Source of the DNA: Nelumbo lutea
Taxonomy: Eukaryota > Streptophyta > Magnoliopsida > Proteales > Nelumbonaceae
NCBI GenBank assembly: GCA_022828595.1
Contig: JAKGHH010000008.1
Span: forward strand, 5,755,728 to 5,819,727
Direction of reading: 5' to 3'
DNA: 64,000 nucleotides
The notes under the pieces were generated by a model that saw nothing but the letters and a program-made list of their open reading frames with translations, was not told the origin of the DNA and made no database searches. The position numbers were made by a program, and so were the translations under genes. Shown in pieces: positions 33,719 through 44,286 of the stretch. Position 1 is the first letter of the stretch. Every line of letters begins with the position of its first letter.

Positions 33719-34538
33719 TAGGGATGCAAACGGATTGGATAGGATTTTGAATCAAGCTATATTCGAATTTGATCTAACACTCTTCATGTCGGATCCAATT
33801 GGATCTGATAGGACTCCATTTGAATTTGCATTCTATTGGTAAGTCGGGTCTTCTAATTTGATCTGATCCAACTTGTTTTCTTTAAAAATTAATAAATTAT
33901 TAAACGAAAAATAAAATATACTAATTTTAAAAAGTAAAAATAAAAAATACAAGTATTTTTTAATTATTTTCATCTTATATATACATGTTTTTTTTATAAA
34001 AAAATTAATTAATATAACAAATTTATAAAATATAAAATAGCATATATATGTATTATATATATTTATATTTATAAATATATAATATATCTAATCGGATCCA
34101 TGGTTTTTAAAAATGAACCGGTGACCGAACCGGTCAGGGGTCCGGTTATCGGTTCGAATAGTCCGACCGTTCGACTCGAATGCCCGACTCGTTCTAACAA
34201 AAAAATAAAAATAAAAATAAAAATTGGAAAACAGTCAAAACCGTTCGAACGGTTAACCAGTCAGTTCAGCGGTTTGTTGACCAAAATCAACGGTTTTGAG
34301 AGAAAAAGTGGTTTTGGAGGAAAACGGTGACCGGTTCCCAATTTTTCCATTCCAGTCCGGTTTTGAAAACAGCAATCGGATCTTCTCGAATCGAATAAGG
34401 GTGACCCGAATCTAATCCAATTTCTAACTGAGTTCTATTATCCAATTCGAAGATCCAGACAAGGGTAATCTGAATTCGACCAAATAGGATCAGATCTCAA
34501 ATTGGATCAGATCATGATCTGATCCATTCGCACCCCTA
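33719..34538. mobile_element. hAT-type MITE, AATCGGATCC family, 820 bp with nested insert
   Basis: Termini TAGGGATGCAAACGGATTGG and CCATTCGCACCCCTA. A perfect 8-bp target duplication, CATATATA, lies at 33711-33718 and 34539-34546. The interior has GGATC-type words and an AT-rich core. The Mutator-like MITE at 34099-34373 is inserted in it. Confidence 0.88.
34099..34373. mobile_element. Mutator-like MITE, CATGGTTTTTAAAA family, copy 1
   Basis: A 275-bp element starting CATGGTTTTTAAAAATGAAC and ending CCGGTTTTGAAAACAGC. A perfect 9-bp target duplication, AATCGGATC, lies at 34090-34098 and 34374-34382. Nine-bp duplications are typical of Mutator-like elements. The core words (GACCGTTCGACTCGAATG, AACGGTTAACCAGTC) resemble the unit of repeat family A. 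Confidence 0.85.
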
Positions 34539-34781
34539 CATATATAAGTGCTTATTGGTATACTCCTAGCCTAAAATAAGTGCTTAAAAATAAGCACCCC
34601 AAGCAAGAACTTAGCCACTTGATTTACAAATATCTTTCACAATTTGCCTTAGAGCTCTGTTTGTTTGCAATAAAAGTTTGAGTTGGATGCAAATTTTGCA
34701 CCGATTTCAGATATGCATTTTCATTTTTGTGCTATCCTGACCAGGTTTGGGCCACACAAAACAAAAATAGCCCTCCTCCTT

Positions 34782-35197
34782 TTGGGGTGTCAATTTGACT
34801 GGATTTGATCCAATCCGACCCAGTCCAATGTGAGTCCATTATAAATGGACCAAGTCCAATCCAATCCAATGAATGCTTTGGACCAATTTGGACTGGTCCA
34901 ATTCAATGTTTGGACCGTCCAATCTGTTCAAATTCATTTTGATTTAGATTGGTTTTAACTTTCAACCCAAATATGATCCATTGACACGTATATTCTTATC
35001 TTATATGAATGGACCAGATATTGGCTTAATCCAACCCAATCCAATATAACTTTGTTAAGGACGGGTCAGGTCCAATCTAATCTAATAAATATATTGGACC
35101 AAATTGATCCAATCCAGTCTTATTGGTCCATCCAATCCATCCAATTTGATTTTGGACTGGACAGGGTCCAATCCAAAACCGGTCAATTGACACGTTA
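34782..35197. mobile_element. hAT-type MITE, GGATTGGACC family, copy 3 (inverted)
   Basis: Starts TTGGGGTGTCAATTTGACTG and ends CCGGTCAATTGACACGTTA. The interior is the reverse complement of the 804-1204 element, including the GACACGTATATTCTTATC stretch. The flanking octamers match only 5-6 of 8. Confidence 0.75.
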
Positions 35198-35941
35198 CTC
35201 CCCTTGATTTGCATGAGTTTGTTTGTAAGCTGTAACTATCATTTACAATCTTACCTGATGCAGATTTTGCACTTGACAGTGCAAATTTTGCATCTTCTTC
35301 CTATTTTGATTTCCTCTTCTGTAAAGTGACGACTTAATCTGTCATTCTACTTCCTTATATTACTCCTCTTTAACAATCTTCTTTCTGCTTTCATCTTTTT
35401 CATACCAAATGGGGACCATATTATTCTACTTCCAATTTTACTCATTACAAACAAACAAAAACCTGAAACAATAAAGTAAATTAGAATCTACACTCTGCAA
35501 ATAAATGGAGCCTACACTAATATATTCTGTCTAGCTAATTTGCTCCATGTGCTTGTACCCTTTTTTTTATTCTGAGTATTAGGGTGAATGATCCATCTAA
35601 CTCAAGAATACACACAAATATATATATATGTCATCATCCGAAAATAATGTGGACAGAGGTTAAGATGTGAGATTATTCTAGAAACCATGAATTGTTTTTG
35701 CAGAACATTTGAGATAAACAAATCATGAGGGAGACCATTTGGGCTTAATTAAATGATACAAAAGGATAAATTAATCTGTAATTTTTGTCACTAAATAACA
35801 GAAGCAGTTCATTGATTTTATATTTTAGGTTCAGTCTAATCCTTCTAGATTTGATTAGTGGATGTTGTAATAGTAAGTTAATTTATTATTTGATTCTTTG
35901 TATCTTTTCCAATAAATAATTCAGAATCTTGGTGACTCAAT
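35198..35941. other. intergenic, nothing recognised
   Basis: AT-rich. The words TTGCATGAGTTTGTTTGTAAG and GATGCAGATTTTGCAC recall sequence just left of 34782, so an older repeat may flank the MITE there. No gene seen. Confidence 0.35.
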
Positions 35942-35986
35942 GAGTCAATACATGATTTACCAAAAAATAAAAAGAGTCAATACATG
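35942..35986 (+). mobile_element. 19-bp micro retro-insertion with 13-bp duplication
   Basis: GAGTCAATACATG at 35942-35954 recurs at 35974-35986. Between them is only ATTTACCAAAAAATAAAAA, which looks like the last bases and tail of a LINE. Confidence 0.75.
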
Positions 35987-36000
35987 CATAATCCACCCGT

Positions 36001-36250
36001 CATGGTTTTTAAAATCTACCTGGAGACTGAATTGGTCAAGGGTCCGGTTATCGGGTCGAACGGTTCGATCGTTCTGACAAAAAAATAATAATAAAAAATA
36101 AAAAATGGCTAGAATTATTCAAACGGTTCAAATGATTAACTATTCGGTTCAACGGTTCGTTGATCAAAATCAACAATTTTGAGGAAAATCCAATTTATAG
36201 GGAAAACAGAACCGATTCCCGGTTTTTCTGATCCGATTTTGAAAACCATG
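36001..36250. mobile_element. Mutator-like MITE, CATGGTTTTTAAAA family, copy 2
   Basis: A 250-bp element starting CATGGTTTTTAAAATCTACC and ending CCGATTTTGAAAACCATG. The interior matches copies at 34099 and 47269. No flanking 9-bp duplication is recognisable. Confidence 0.75.
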
Positions 36251-37072
36251 GGTATATGTAACAAACATGGAGTGAGTGAGGATCTAATATTGGGTTATGG
36301 GTCAGATCCAATACCAACTGACCTCTTATCAACTCATCCTAAACTAATTATTCGATTAGTTGGTAAAAGCTACAAGCTGTTGATATCAATCAAATTATCC
36401 AACCTGTACTCTCTCTCTCTCTAGATCTCTCTCTCAATAATGCATGGCTTCATGTTGCATGTCATGATTTGAGTAGTAATATGGGAAACGGGAATCCTCT
36501 CACTTTCAGAAATCAAAAAAGGAATAGATGGTTTACTTGCCGGGAGGAGAAAGAGAGGAAAAGCAAAAAAAAAAAAACAAAAAGCTTAATAGGATCTGGT
36601 TGTAGTTCTATTAGGAAACCCATAAACAAAGCAAAGAAAAGCTTGCATGCACTTCTCGTTCACTGTCCATGATAAAAATCCACCAACCTTTCTGGGTCTC
36701 CAAGTTTTCTGTATCTGTATTCACACATTATTGCAAATATTCAGCAATATTAATGGGATTGATAACCCAGTTACCTGAAAAAATAAAATCTGAGTTGAAT
36801 GTTAAAGCTCAGCCCCCACCAAATCACCGATACTAAATTAACTCTAAATAGGAAAAACACAGAAAGGGTTGAATACAGGAAATAGCAAATGCTCGATCGT
36901 GTGAATTAAATATGACTATGAAAGTCTACCACAGTTGGCTGTGTTGATGATAGAACTCAGGAAATGAAATTATTGAAGAAAAAGACGGATCTGAGACACG
37001 GTTGTTAGGTGTATTTCTTTAAGAAAATATTTGGAAGCTGCTTGTTTATACGCCATTATTGTCTCACCATTC
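36251..37072. other. intergenic, nothing recognised
   Basis: It contains a (CT)n microsatellite at about 36409-36435 and an A-rich tract near 36565. No gene recognised. Confidence 0.4.
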
Positions 37073-37131
37073 AGATCTTAGTGTTGTCTAACTCTCCAAA
37101 AAGACAGAAAAAAAAAAAAAAAAGATCTTAG
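37073..37131 (+). mobile_element. 41-bp micro retro-insertion with 9-bp duplication
   Basis: AGATCTTAG at 37073-37081 recurs at 37123-37131. The insert TGTTGTCTAACTCTCC…GACAG ends in about 15 A. The short duplication makes this one less certain than the others. Confidence 0.6.
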
Positions 37132-37967
37132 ATTCTTTAGTCTAAAACTACTACTGTTTACCAGTTCTCATTCCATTAATAATAAAAGAAAAATAAATAA
37201 AATATCCATGTTTTGCTTAGAGCATCCAAACAAGAAAAAAAAGGCCGGTGGCCTAAGTTAGAGATCAACTACTGACTACTGTATGAGATGTGTGGGTTTG
37301 AGAAGATTTTTTTTTTGTGAGAAACAGTTTGAGAAGAATTTTCATACTTGGAAGGAAACCTCAAGTTTATCGGTAACGAACCTTTTGCCCAAAATCCACT
37401 AGGCGCCCAGCCCCTTAAAATAAAATGAATTAATAAGTAATAAATGACGGGCCGGCTATCTTGATGCGATGAATGACACGTGCATACCAAGATTGTTGAC
37501 CATATTCTATTAATATTGTGGGCCCAGTAATTTTGAGGGCGGTGGCTCCACCAAAGAGCAGATAACCTAAAAAATAGGAATCCCTTATCCGACTCACTTA
37601 GTATAAGATAATGGGCCAATTTTCTTGGCGTCTGCCTTCAACTTCAACGGATGGTTGAGTGAAAATTGAACCATGAAAAAGAAATTGAAATTCTTGGGGA
37701 GAATATTTATGTCATCTTGAAGACCAACGATGGATGTTAGCCACAAATAATTGAGTTAGTTACAAAGTTGGGATATATGAAGTAGAGCATTCCACGTGTC
37801 ACTTTACTCTATTTCAAAAATTTCTCTAGAATTTATATTCTAATTTTCTATTTTTTTTGTATATTCTTATATTTTAAAGCCACCTAATTGGGGAATCAAC
37901 CAATAGCAGTCTTGTTCCAATATTTTAAACAGTTTAAAGCCAATTTGCACTCAGAATTTCTCTCACT
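37132..37967. other. intergenic, nothing recognised
   Basis: No gene or mobile-element end recognised. The 116-codon minus ORF (37619-37269) has no family features. Confidence 0.4.
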
Positions 37968-37968
37968 A

Positions 37969-39509
37969 TCTTCTCTCTCATATTAATTAGAAAACTATAT
38001 CCCAGGTTTTTCTCCTAAAATCCTATACCCTTTCAAGAAGCCTTCCCCATCATATCTCTTAAGGAAGATAATTAAATAACACTTAACCATCCCAACACGC
38101 TGCGAGCTTCAACCAAGATAATGCCATTTATTTTGGTAACTTTGGTAAACTAATAACATTTAGGAAAATAGCGAAAATTAATCTCAGTGACTTCATTTTG
38201 CATAATCTTGGTAAATTAATAATTTACCAAAAATTACTAATTAATTTCTGTAATTATCAAATTACTAATTTGTGTAAATTATTTTTGGTAAATTTCATAA
38301 TAATTTTTGATAAATTAGTATTGGTGGTTTTGATAAAATAATTTTGTCAATTTTGTAAAATTTTGGTATGTCCCCAGTAAATTAATTTTTATTTATTTTG
38401 GAAAGTTAAAAATTAACCAAATTTTATTATTTTTCTAATTTATGAACGAATAATTTTAGTGATTTTAAGAAATTATTAATTTATTAATTTTGGTAATTTT
38501 TTAAACTTTGATGGATTATTTAATTTTGAAAGTGAAGTAATTTTGCTAATATTGGTAATTTTTCTACTTGAATTTTGGTTATTGATTTTGTTATGTGGAA
38601 ATTTAATTTTTTTATCCTTTTTTATATTAATTTTGGTAATTTCATTTATTAATTTTCCTAAAAATTTTAATTTTTGGTGAATAAATTTCGGTAATGTTAG
38701 TAATTTATGGTTGTTTAATTATTGTAATTTTGGTTATTTGGGAAATTAATTATGGTAATTTAGGTAAATTAGTTTTGGAAATTTTGTTAATTTTGTATAT
38801 TCCCAAAAATTAATTTTATTTATTTTGGTAAATTAATAATTAACCAAACATAATTTTTTTCTAACTTATGAATGAATAATTTTGGAAATTTTGGAAATCT
38901 TTTAATTTATTAATTTCGGTGAATTGTTATTTTACGAAAGTAAAGTAACTTTGGTAATTAATTTTGTTATATAGAAAATTAAATGTGTGATTCATTTTGT
39001 TATATAAACTTTTGTAATTGTGCATATTAACTTTCCTACAAATTTTAATTTTTGATACACAAATTTTAGTAGTCTTTAGTAATTTAATTATTGTAATTTT
39101 GGTTATTTGGGAAACTAATTTTGGTAATTTAGGTAAATCAATTTTCATATTTTTTTGTAATTTAAGTGAATCTAATAATTAATGAATACAGCACAGGAAA
39201 ATTATTGCTCTCATTACAACTTATTTGCCATTAAATCAGTTAGACAAAATCATGGTTCTCATACTCTTGATAAGCAAAATTTGCATATAGAGAGTTTCAT
39301 TTGATTAAAACATTTATTTTTTTGTAAAAAAAAAGATGATTAGAGACTTAAGGCATCATTCATTTTCATCTAAAAACATTAAAATTATCAAACTATTTGT
39401 ATAGATCAATGAACTAAAGATATGATATGATACATTTGGAATGTTGTATGGTTACTTTTACTTCATCTTTTTCTTAACAATGCTTATGCATCACACGGGG
39501 CCCAACTAG
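37969..39509 (+). mobile_element. candidate Helitron of TTTTGGTAATTT repeats
   Basis: The right end reads CACACGGGGCCCAACTAG followed by T: a GC-rich stretch before CTAG^T, as in plant Helitrons. A possible 5' end is A|TCTTCTCTCTCATATTAAT at 37969. The body is very AT-rich and built of TTTTGGTAATTT-like words. The 3' end is the better supported part. Confidence 0.45.
38370..39180. repeat. ~420-bp AT-rich tandem duplication
   Basis: Matching landmarks recur about 419 bp apart: TTATTTATTTTGG then AATTAACCAAA (38390 and 38815), AATTTATTAATTT, TTGGTTATTTGGGAAA.TAAT (38731 and 39099). Part of a third unit precedes 38370. Confidence 0.65.
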
Positions 39510-40099
39510 TATTATAGTTTTTCAACAAAGTTCAACAGAGGACGGTTTGTGGTTGAGACATGTGATGGCAAGTATGTTATGCTATCTTATCTGGTCTTTC
39601 TACATTACTATGCCAATTGGCTTAATTGAGATCAAATCCTGCGTTTGAGAGACGGACTATCATCATTACATGAGTTAAAAATCTGTTGGCCACAACACAT
39701 TGCTAGTCATGTTCATACAGCCGCACATGCAAATCATTTTTTTTTTTTTTGTGCATGGACAATGTTGATGCCAACATCAAGAGACTAAGTTTGGTTCTTA
39801 GTTACCAATGTTTTCATAACTACCTTATAAATAAATGAAACCATTTTCTTTCAAGGTGGTGGGTCAGCTGTTCAATCATCTTGGTCAAATAGGTTAACAT
39901 GTGACATCATAAATTAAATAAATATATAAAAAATAGAAAAAGTTGAAGATGTATGTAATATTATAAATTTATGATGTTAAATAAAAATAAGGGCGGTAAG
40001 TGAAATTTGTCGATTAAAATTATAGAGGAATAGAAAAAAGAAATGTCCGACCTTGATTAGGTGGCAAGTTAAATGGTTTAACGGTTCAACTGGCCTGAT
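39510..40099. other. intergenic, nothing recognised
   Basis: No gene or clear repeat recognised, apart from a T run near 39740. Confidence 0.4.
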
Positions 40100-40539
40100 T
40101 AGGGATGGCAATGTTCCTCATCCCCGACAAGGACCCGACTTCCCCAACCCAATGGGGACGTGGATGGGAATCATTTTGGCAAGGCAGGGACAAGGACGAG
40201 GATTAATAGGAATCCCTGATCGGGGTCAGGATCAGGGATGGGGATTGAGGTCCCCGTCCCACCCCAACCCTATATATATATATATATATATCAAAACATA
40301 TTTAAAACATTATTTATAATTTAAATTTTTTATTTATTTTAAGTAAATTTATTTTTCAAAAAAAACTATTAATTAAAAAAAATTGGGATTTAGGTTCCCT
40401 ATGGGGAACCCATCCTCGTCAGAGATCGGAGATGGGGGACAAATTTTATCCCTAGCGGGGATCGAGGACGGGGATGGGGTTAATTTCAGAATCGGGGGTG
40501 GGGGCAGGGAATATGATCCCCGCCCCATTGCCATTCCTT
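40100..40539. mobile_element. hAT-type MITE, CCCCGACAAGG family
   Basis: A 440-bp element with termini TAGGGATGGCAATGTTCC and CCCCATTGCCATTCCTT. The target duplication is 7 of 8: GGCCTGAT at 40092-40099 and GGCCAGAT at 40540-40547. GC-rich arms flank a (TA)n and AT-rich centre. Confidence 0.82.
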
Positions 40540-40690
40540 GGCCAGATCACTAGCTCATCAATTGGGTAAATGGTTTTTTGGTACTAAGGAATTTGGGGGT
40601 GAAGTGAGTCATAAGTCTCCAGCTAGATGGTGGGTTGACTAGTCAAGTGAGCCAATTGACCGTGGGATGAAAACATCGATTTCTTACGGT

Positions 40691-41107
40691 TAGGGGTGAG
40701 CAAACGGTTTATTCGGTTAAAAACCAAATTAAATAAACTGAAATTTTTAAAACCAAAATTTTAAATGAAAAACCGAACTGAAACCGAAATATTGAAAAAC
40801 TGAAATAACGGAACCTGAATTTTTTGGTTCGGTTTTCAGTTAAAATTGAATTTCAATACTATGTATTTTAATATATATTATACAGTGTATATAATAAATT
40901 ATATATTTAATACATAATATAATATATTTTGTGCATATTATAACCGAATTTCTAAATCTGAAAGCCAAAATTAAAACCAAAATTTTACAAAACCAAAATA
41001 ATCGAACCGAAATAACCAAAGGTTGAAGAAAAAACTAAACCACAAAAACAAAAACTGAAAATTTTGATTCGATTTGTTTGGTTTTAAACCGAATAATGCT
41101 CACCCCA
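40691..41107. mobile_element. hAT-type MITE, AAACCGAA family
   Basis: Termini TAGGGGTGAGCAAACGGTTT and AAACCGAATAATGCTCACCC (plus CA). The arms are rich in AAACCGAA and TTCGGTT, and the centre is AT-rich. A clean 8-bp target duplication was not found. Confidence 0.78.
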
Positions 41108-42365
41108 ATTTATAATGGTTTAGAAGCTTATGAAACTATTGGTTCTTAGAAGTGTTATTTTTGCTATTTTTAGACATTTTTACTAGCTTGGGTTATTATA
41201 TAAACTATGGTTGATAATAGGATATAAGTATCAAGAAACAATATTGTTGTTAATGATGAAGAAGGAATACAAAAACTAAGAAAAAAAATGAAAGTTAACG
41301 TCTAATCAGCTTAAATGGTTCAATTAGCTGGATCACCAGGTTATTGACCGAGTTATTTTTGTTTTTATAAGAAAGTAGTTTGGTGACAAATGGATAAGGT
41401 TATAGGTCAACCACTTTGACTAGTTGATTTGATCATGGCATAAAAACCACTAAAAACCATTGTTCTCAAAATAATTAAACTGTAACCACATCTCCCTCCT
41501 AGTCAAACAATTCAAACTATGTGTGAAAATTGAGAATTATGTTATTAATGATGGAAAATGTCTAAAGCACAAAATAAAAGACAAATTAATTTGTCCATTG
41601 ACTCGGTCAAACAGGTCAATATTTTTAACAACATAATTAACAAAAGTCAATAATCTTTTGCAATAGAGTGGTTTGAGTTTAAACACACTTAGAAATTTAT
41701 CCATTGACAAATCAATCAATTTAATTATCCAATTCAATTTCAAGTTGAAAACCATTGATAAATCAAAAGTAAGAAGATTTAGAGCCATTTATTTGGGCCT
41801 GAAAGCAATAAATCCACTAATATACCATGCATCAACGATCATGGGTTTTGATAAGAAAATTAAAAGTATTCTTATTATCATCATTGTCATGGTCGTTGTC
41901 ATCCTCCACACGTAATGCATCTGCACATTTATTAATATTTGTGTGTATCTATATATAAATAATTTTTTTATGAAGCATTAATCCAATATAATTTTATTTT
42001 ATTTTATCTCCCATCTATATTATTTTCTCAACATTCACATTAACAATAGTGTATCAAACAAATGTAATTCATTTGTAGATAAATAGATCTATTTTTTTCA
42101 TCCTATAAACTTGGCCTTTTACTTTAGGTCATCATTTAAATGACAAGTTTGTTGGATTCTTTATGAAAAATGGTAAGAAAAAAGGGTCTGACTATGATGC
42201 CAAAAAAGACATGATACAAAAAAAAAAAAAAAAAAAAAAACGTACAATCAACCAATTGGTATCATAAAAGTGGTAACTAATCATATGGGTTTTTATTAAA
42301 ATTTAAAGGGGATTGTGATTGGTCAAAACCTTTTTGATATCATGTATTTCCAACATCATAGAATT
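41108..42365. other. intergenic, nothing recognised
   Basis: AT-rich, with a 24-base A run ending at 42240. The two overlapping 80-codon ORFs near 41.7 kb are on opposite strands and not gene-like. Confidence 0.4.
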
Positions 42366-42792
42366 TAGGGATGTTCATGGTTCGGTTAATCGAATCGTTG
42401 GCTAATTTTTGAAACCGAACTGGGGTTATTGGTAACCGAAACCAAACTGAAGCCGAGCAGTTAACTGGTTGACCGGTTCAGTTAATCGTCGGTTTTCAGT
42501 TTTTATTATTTACAATATTTATTATAAATATTTATATATAATGCATATTTATTAATTTATAATGTATAGAAAATATAAAAATGCATATATATATATATAT
42601 AATATAAATATATGTATACCGGTCGGTTCAGTTAACCACTGGTTTTATATTTTGGTTAACCAAAACCGAATCAGTGCCTTCATTTTTTTTTTTAATACTG
42701 AATTGACCGATTTGGTTAACCAAAATTTTGATTCAGTTTCGGTTGGTTTTTTCAGTCGGTTTGGCTTTTTGGTTCTTTTTTTCTCATCCCTA
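42366..42792. mobile_element. hAT-type MITE, GGTTAACCAAA family
   Basis: A 427-bp element starting TAGGGATGTTCATGGTTCGG and ending TTCTCATCCCTA. The target duplication is 7 of 8: ATAGAATT at 42358-42365 and ATAGATTT at 42793-42800. The arms carry GGTTCAGTTAAC words and the core is AT-rich. The 112-codon ORF across it is an artefact. Confidence 0.82.
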
Positions 42793-43084
42793 ATAGATTT
42801 TCTAAAAACATGTGGTCCATCAACTTTTATATTTATAAATTTGTTTTTGGCAATTTATTGTATGTATGTGTGTTATGAGTTGTGGAACATATCGAGCTGA
42901 AAAGAATCACGCCTAGCATAAACCGGCTTAATTTATTAGTAATGTAATTTCATTTATACTAGTAGAAAAGCATTAGTGTAATTGTAAATGAGTTGATAGC
43001 AAAATCTAAATCATTTTCTTAGGTATCAGTTGTAGAATCTAAATCAAAGTAAAACAAGACCTAAAGCTTGAGCCAAAAATGAAT

Positions 43085-43232
43085 TAATACCATTCAACCC
43101 GATTCAAACCAATCAGGTCGGTTTGGCCTATCAGTGGGTCGGTTTCGATTTTCACCTCTGGTAACCCGACTAGGTGGGATCGGTTGGGAAAATCCCATGA
43201 AACCGACCCAATCCAACCCGTGAACACTCCTA
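43085..43232. mobile_element. truncated hAT MITE right end
   Basis: CCGACCCAATCCAACCCGTG then AACACTCCTA resembles the reverse complement of the 11192 element's left end (TAGGGCTGTTCACGGGTCGG). No left end found. Confidence 0.6.
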
Positions 43233-43289
43233 CACTCCAGAAGTGGGTTCATCCACTCTTAAAAAACTGTCAAAGTGGTTACTTTCAGT

Positions 43290-43757
43290 CAAAAATTAAT
43301 TTGATTTTTAATTTTAATTAAGAGCCCTATGGTTCAAAAAATGATTGTGCATTAAATTTATGTAAGTTATCAGAATTTAGTGTAATTAGAAAACCTATTG
43401 TATCAACAATACTTAGTAATTAAATATTGTTTATTAATAAAAATATTAGAAAAGAATCATCACCATTACTAATTAAAAATAATATTAATCTTTAATTAAA
43501 TAATTAAGTAAATATTACATTTTAATTAATCTTTAAATTATTTCAGTAAAAATTTTAATTATAATAATTATTATGATAATAAAATCATTAATTAAATACT
43601 TAATAATAACAATTATAATTAATTAACTAAAAATTACAATACAAATAATCTTTAAAAAATAAAGAAATAATAATAAAAGTTAGACATTTTTTGCATAAAC
43701 AAAATAAAAATTATCAAAATATACTAGCCCCATACTTAGTACGGGGTCATTATCTAG
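43290..43757 (+). mobile_element. Helitron-like 3' end with hairpin, AT-rich body
   Basis: GCCCCATACTTAGTACGGGG at 43727-43746 folds into a hairpin (CCCC.TAC with GTA.GGGG, loop TTA). TCATTATCTAG and T follow, fitting a Helitron 3' terminus at 43757. The AT-rich stretch to the left is assigned tentatively; no 5' end was identified. Confidence 0.5.
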
Positions 43758-43844
43758 TTACACACAAAAAAAGAGTCATGCCTTTGAAATTATTATTAAA
43801 AATACAAAAAAAAAAAGCTATGTTCACATAGCGCTATCAACGGT

Positions 43845-44140
43845 CAGGCTTCTCTGGAACCAGAACCGACCCGACAACAAAAATTAAGGAAATAAAACCA
43901 ACTTGGGTCTAATTTTAGACCCAAAACCAAACCAATTGGTTCTTAGAACAACCGGAGTCTGACCTGATGGATCTGGTTACTGAATTGGTTCTGAACTAGA
44001 TAGAACCCATTCCAAATCGATAAAAATTGGGACAACATATCAGGAACTTAAACTGACCTATCAATACCAGATCTTGGAACCAAAACCGGCCCAATCAATT
44101 TGGATTCATTGGATCAGACCCAACACATTGATAATCCTAT
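43845..44140. repeat. degenerate GAACC/ACCGG repeat
   Basis: Words such as AACCAGAACCGACCCGAC, ACCAAACCAATTGGTTC and GGAACCAAAACCGGCCC are typical of the hAT MITE arms in this window. Terminal repeats and target duplication are not recognisable. Confidence 0.5.
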
Positions 44141-44185
44141 GTTCACAATTAGCATGTTGATTGAGTCAGTAATTCTTTAGGTTGA

Positions 44186-44286
44186 GTTTGGAAGGAGAAT
44201 AAATGCAAATATGTAGAGTGCAAAACCTTATATTTTGTATGTATTTACGCTGTACATATTTGCTTGCATTTGTACTCCTTCCAAAC
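44186..44286. mobile_element. 101-bp foldback MITE
   Basis: The left arm (30 nt, GTTTGGAAGGAG…AAATGCAA, ATATGTA) and the right arm (TACATATTTG, TTGCATTTGTACTCCTTCCA, AAC) are complementary apart from a 4-nt insertion. The loop is about 37 nt. A transcript would form a strong hairpin. Confidence 0.7.

Larger units (their letters stand above)
33470..34620. repeat. AATAAGTGCTTA repeat split by a hAT MITE
   Basis: Both sides of the element at 33719-34538 carry the words AATAAGTGCTTATT and AAGTGCTTAAAA (33505 and 33605 on the left; 34548 and 34577 on the right), with GGTGTTTGGTG at 33538 and AGCACCCCAAGCAAG at 34593. They look like halves of one older element interrupted by the hAT insertion. Confidence 0.5.

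Noticed and set aside
37269..37619. 116-codon minus ORF
   Set aside because: No start context, domain or codon pattern that stands out from surrounding DNA.
42562..42900. 112-codon ORF
   Set aside because: It lies mostly within a hAT MITE and an AT-rich core; composition artefact.
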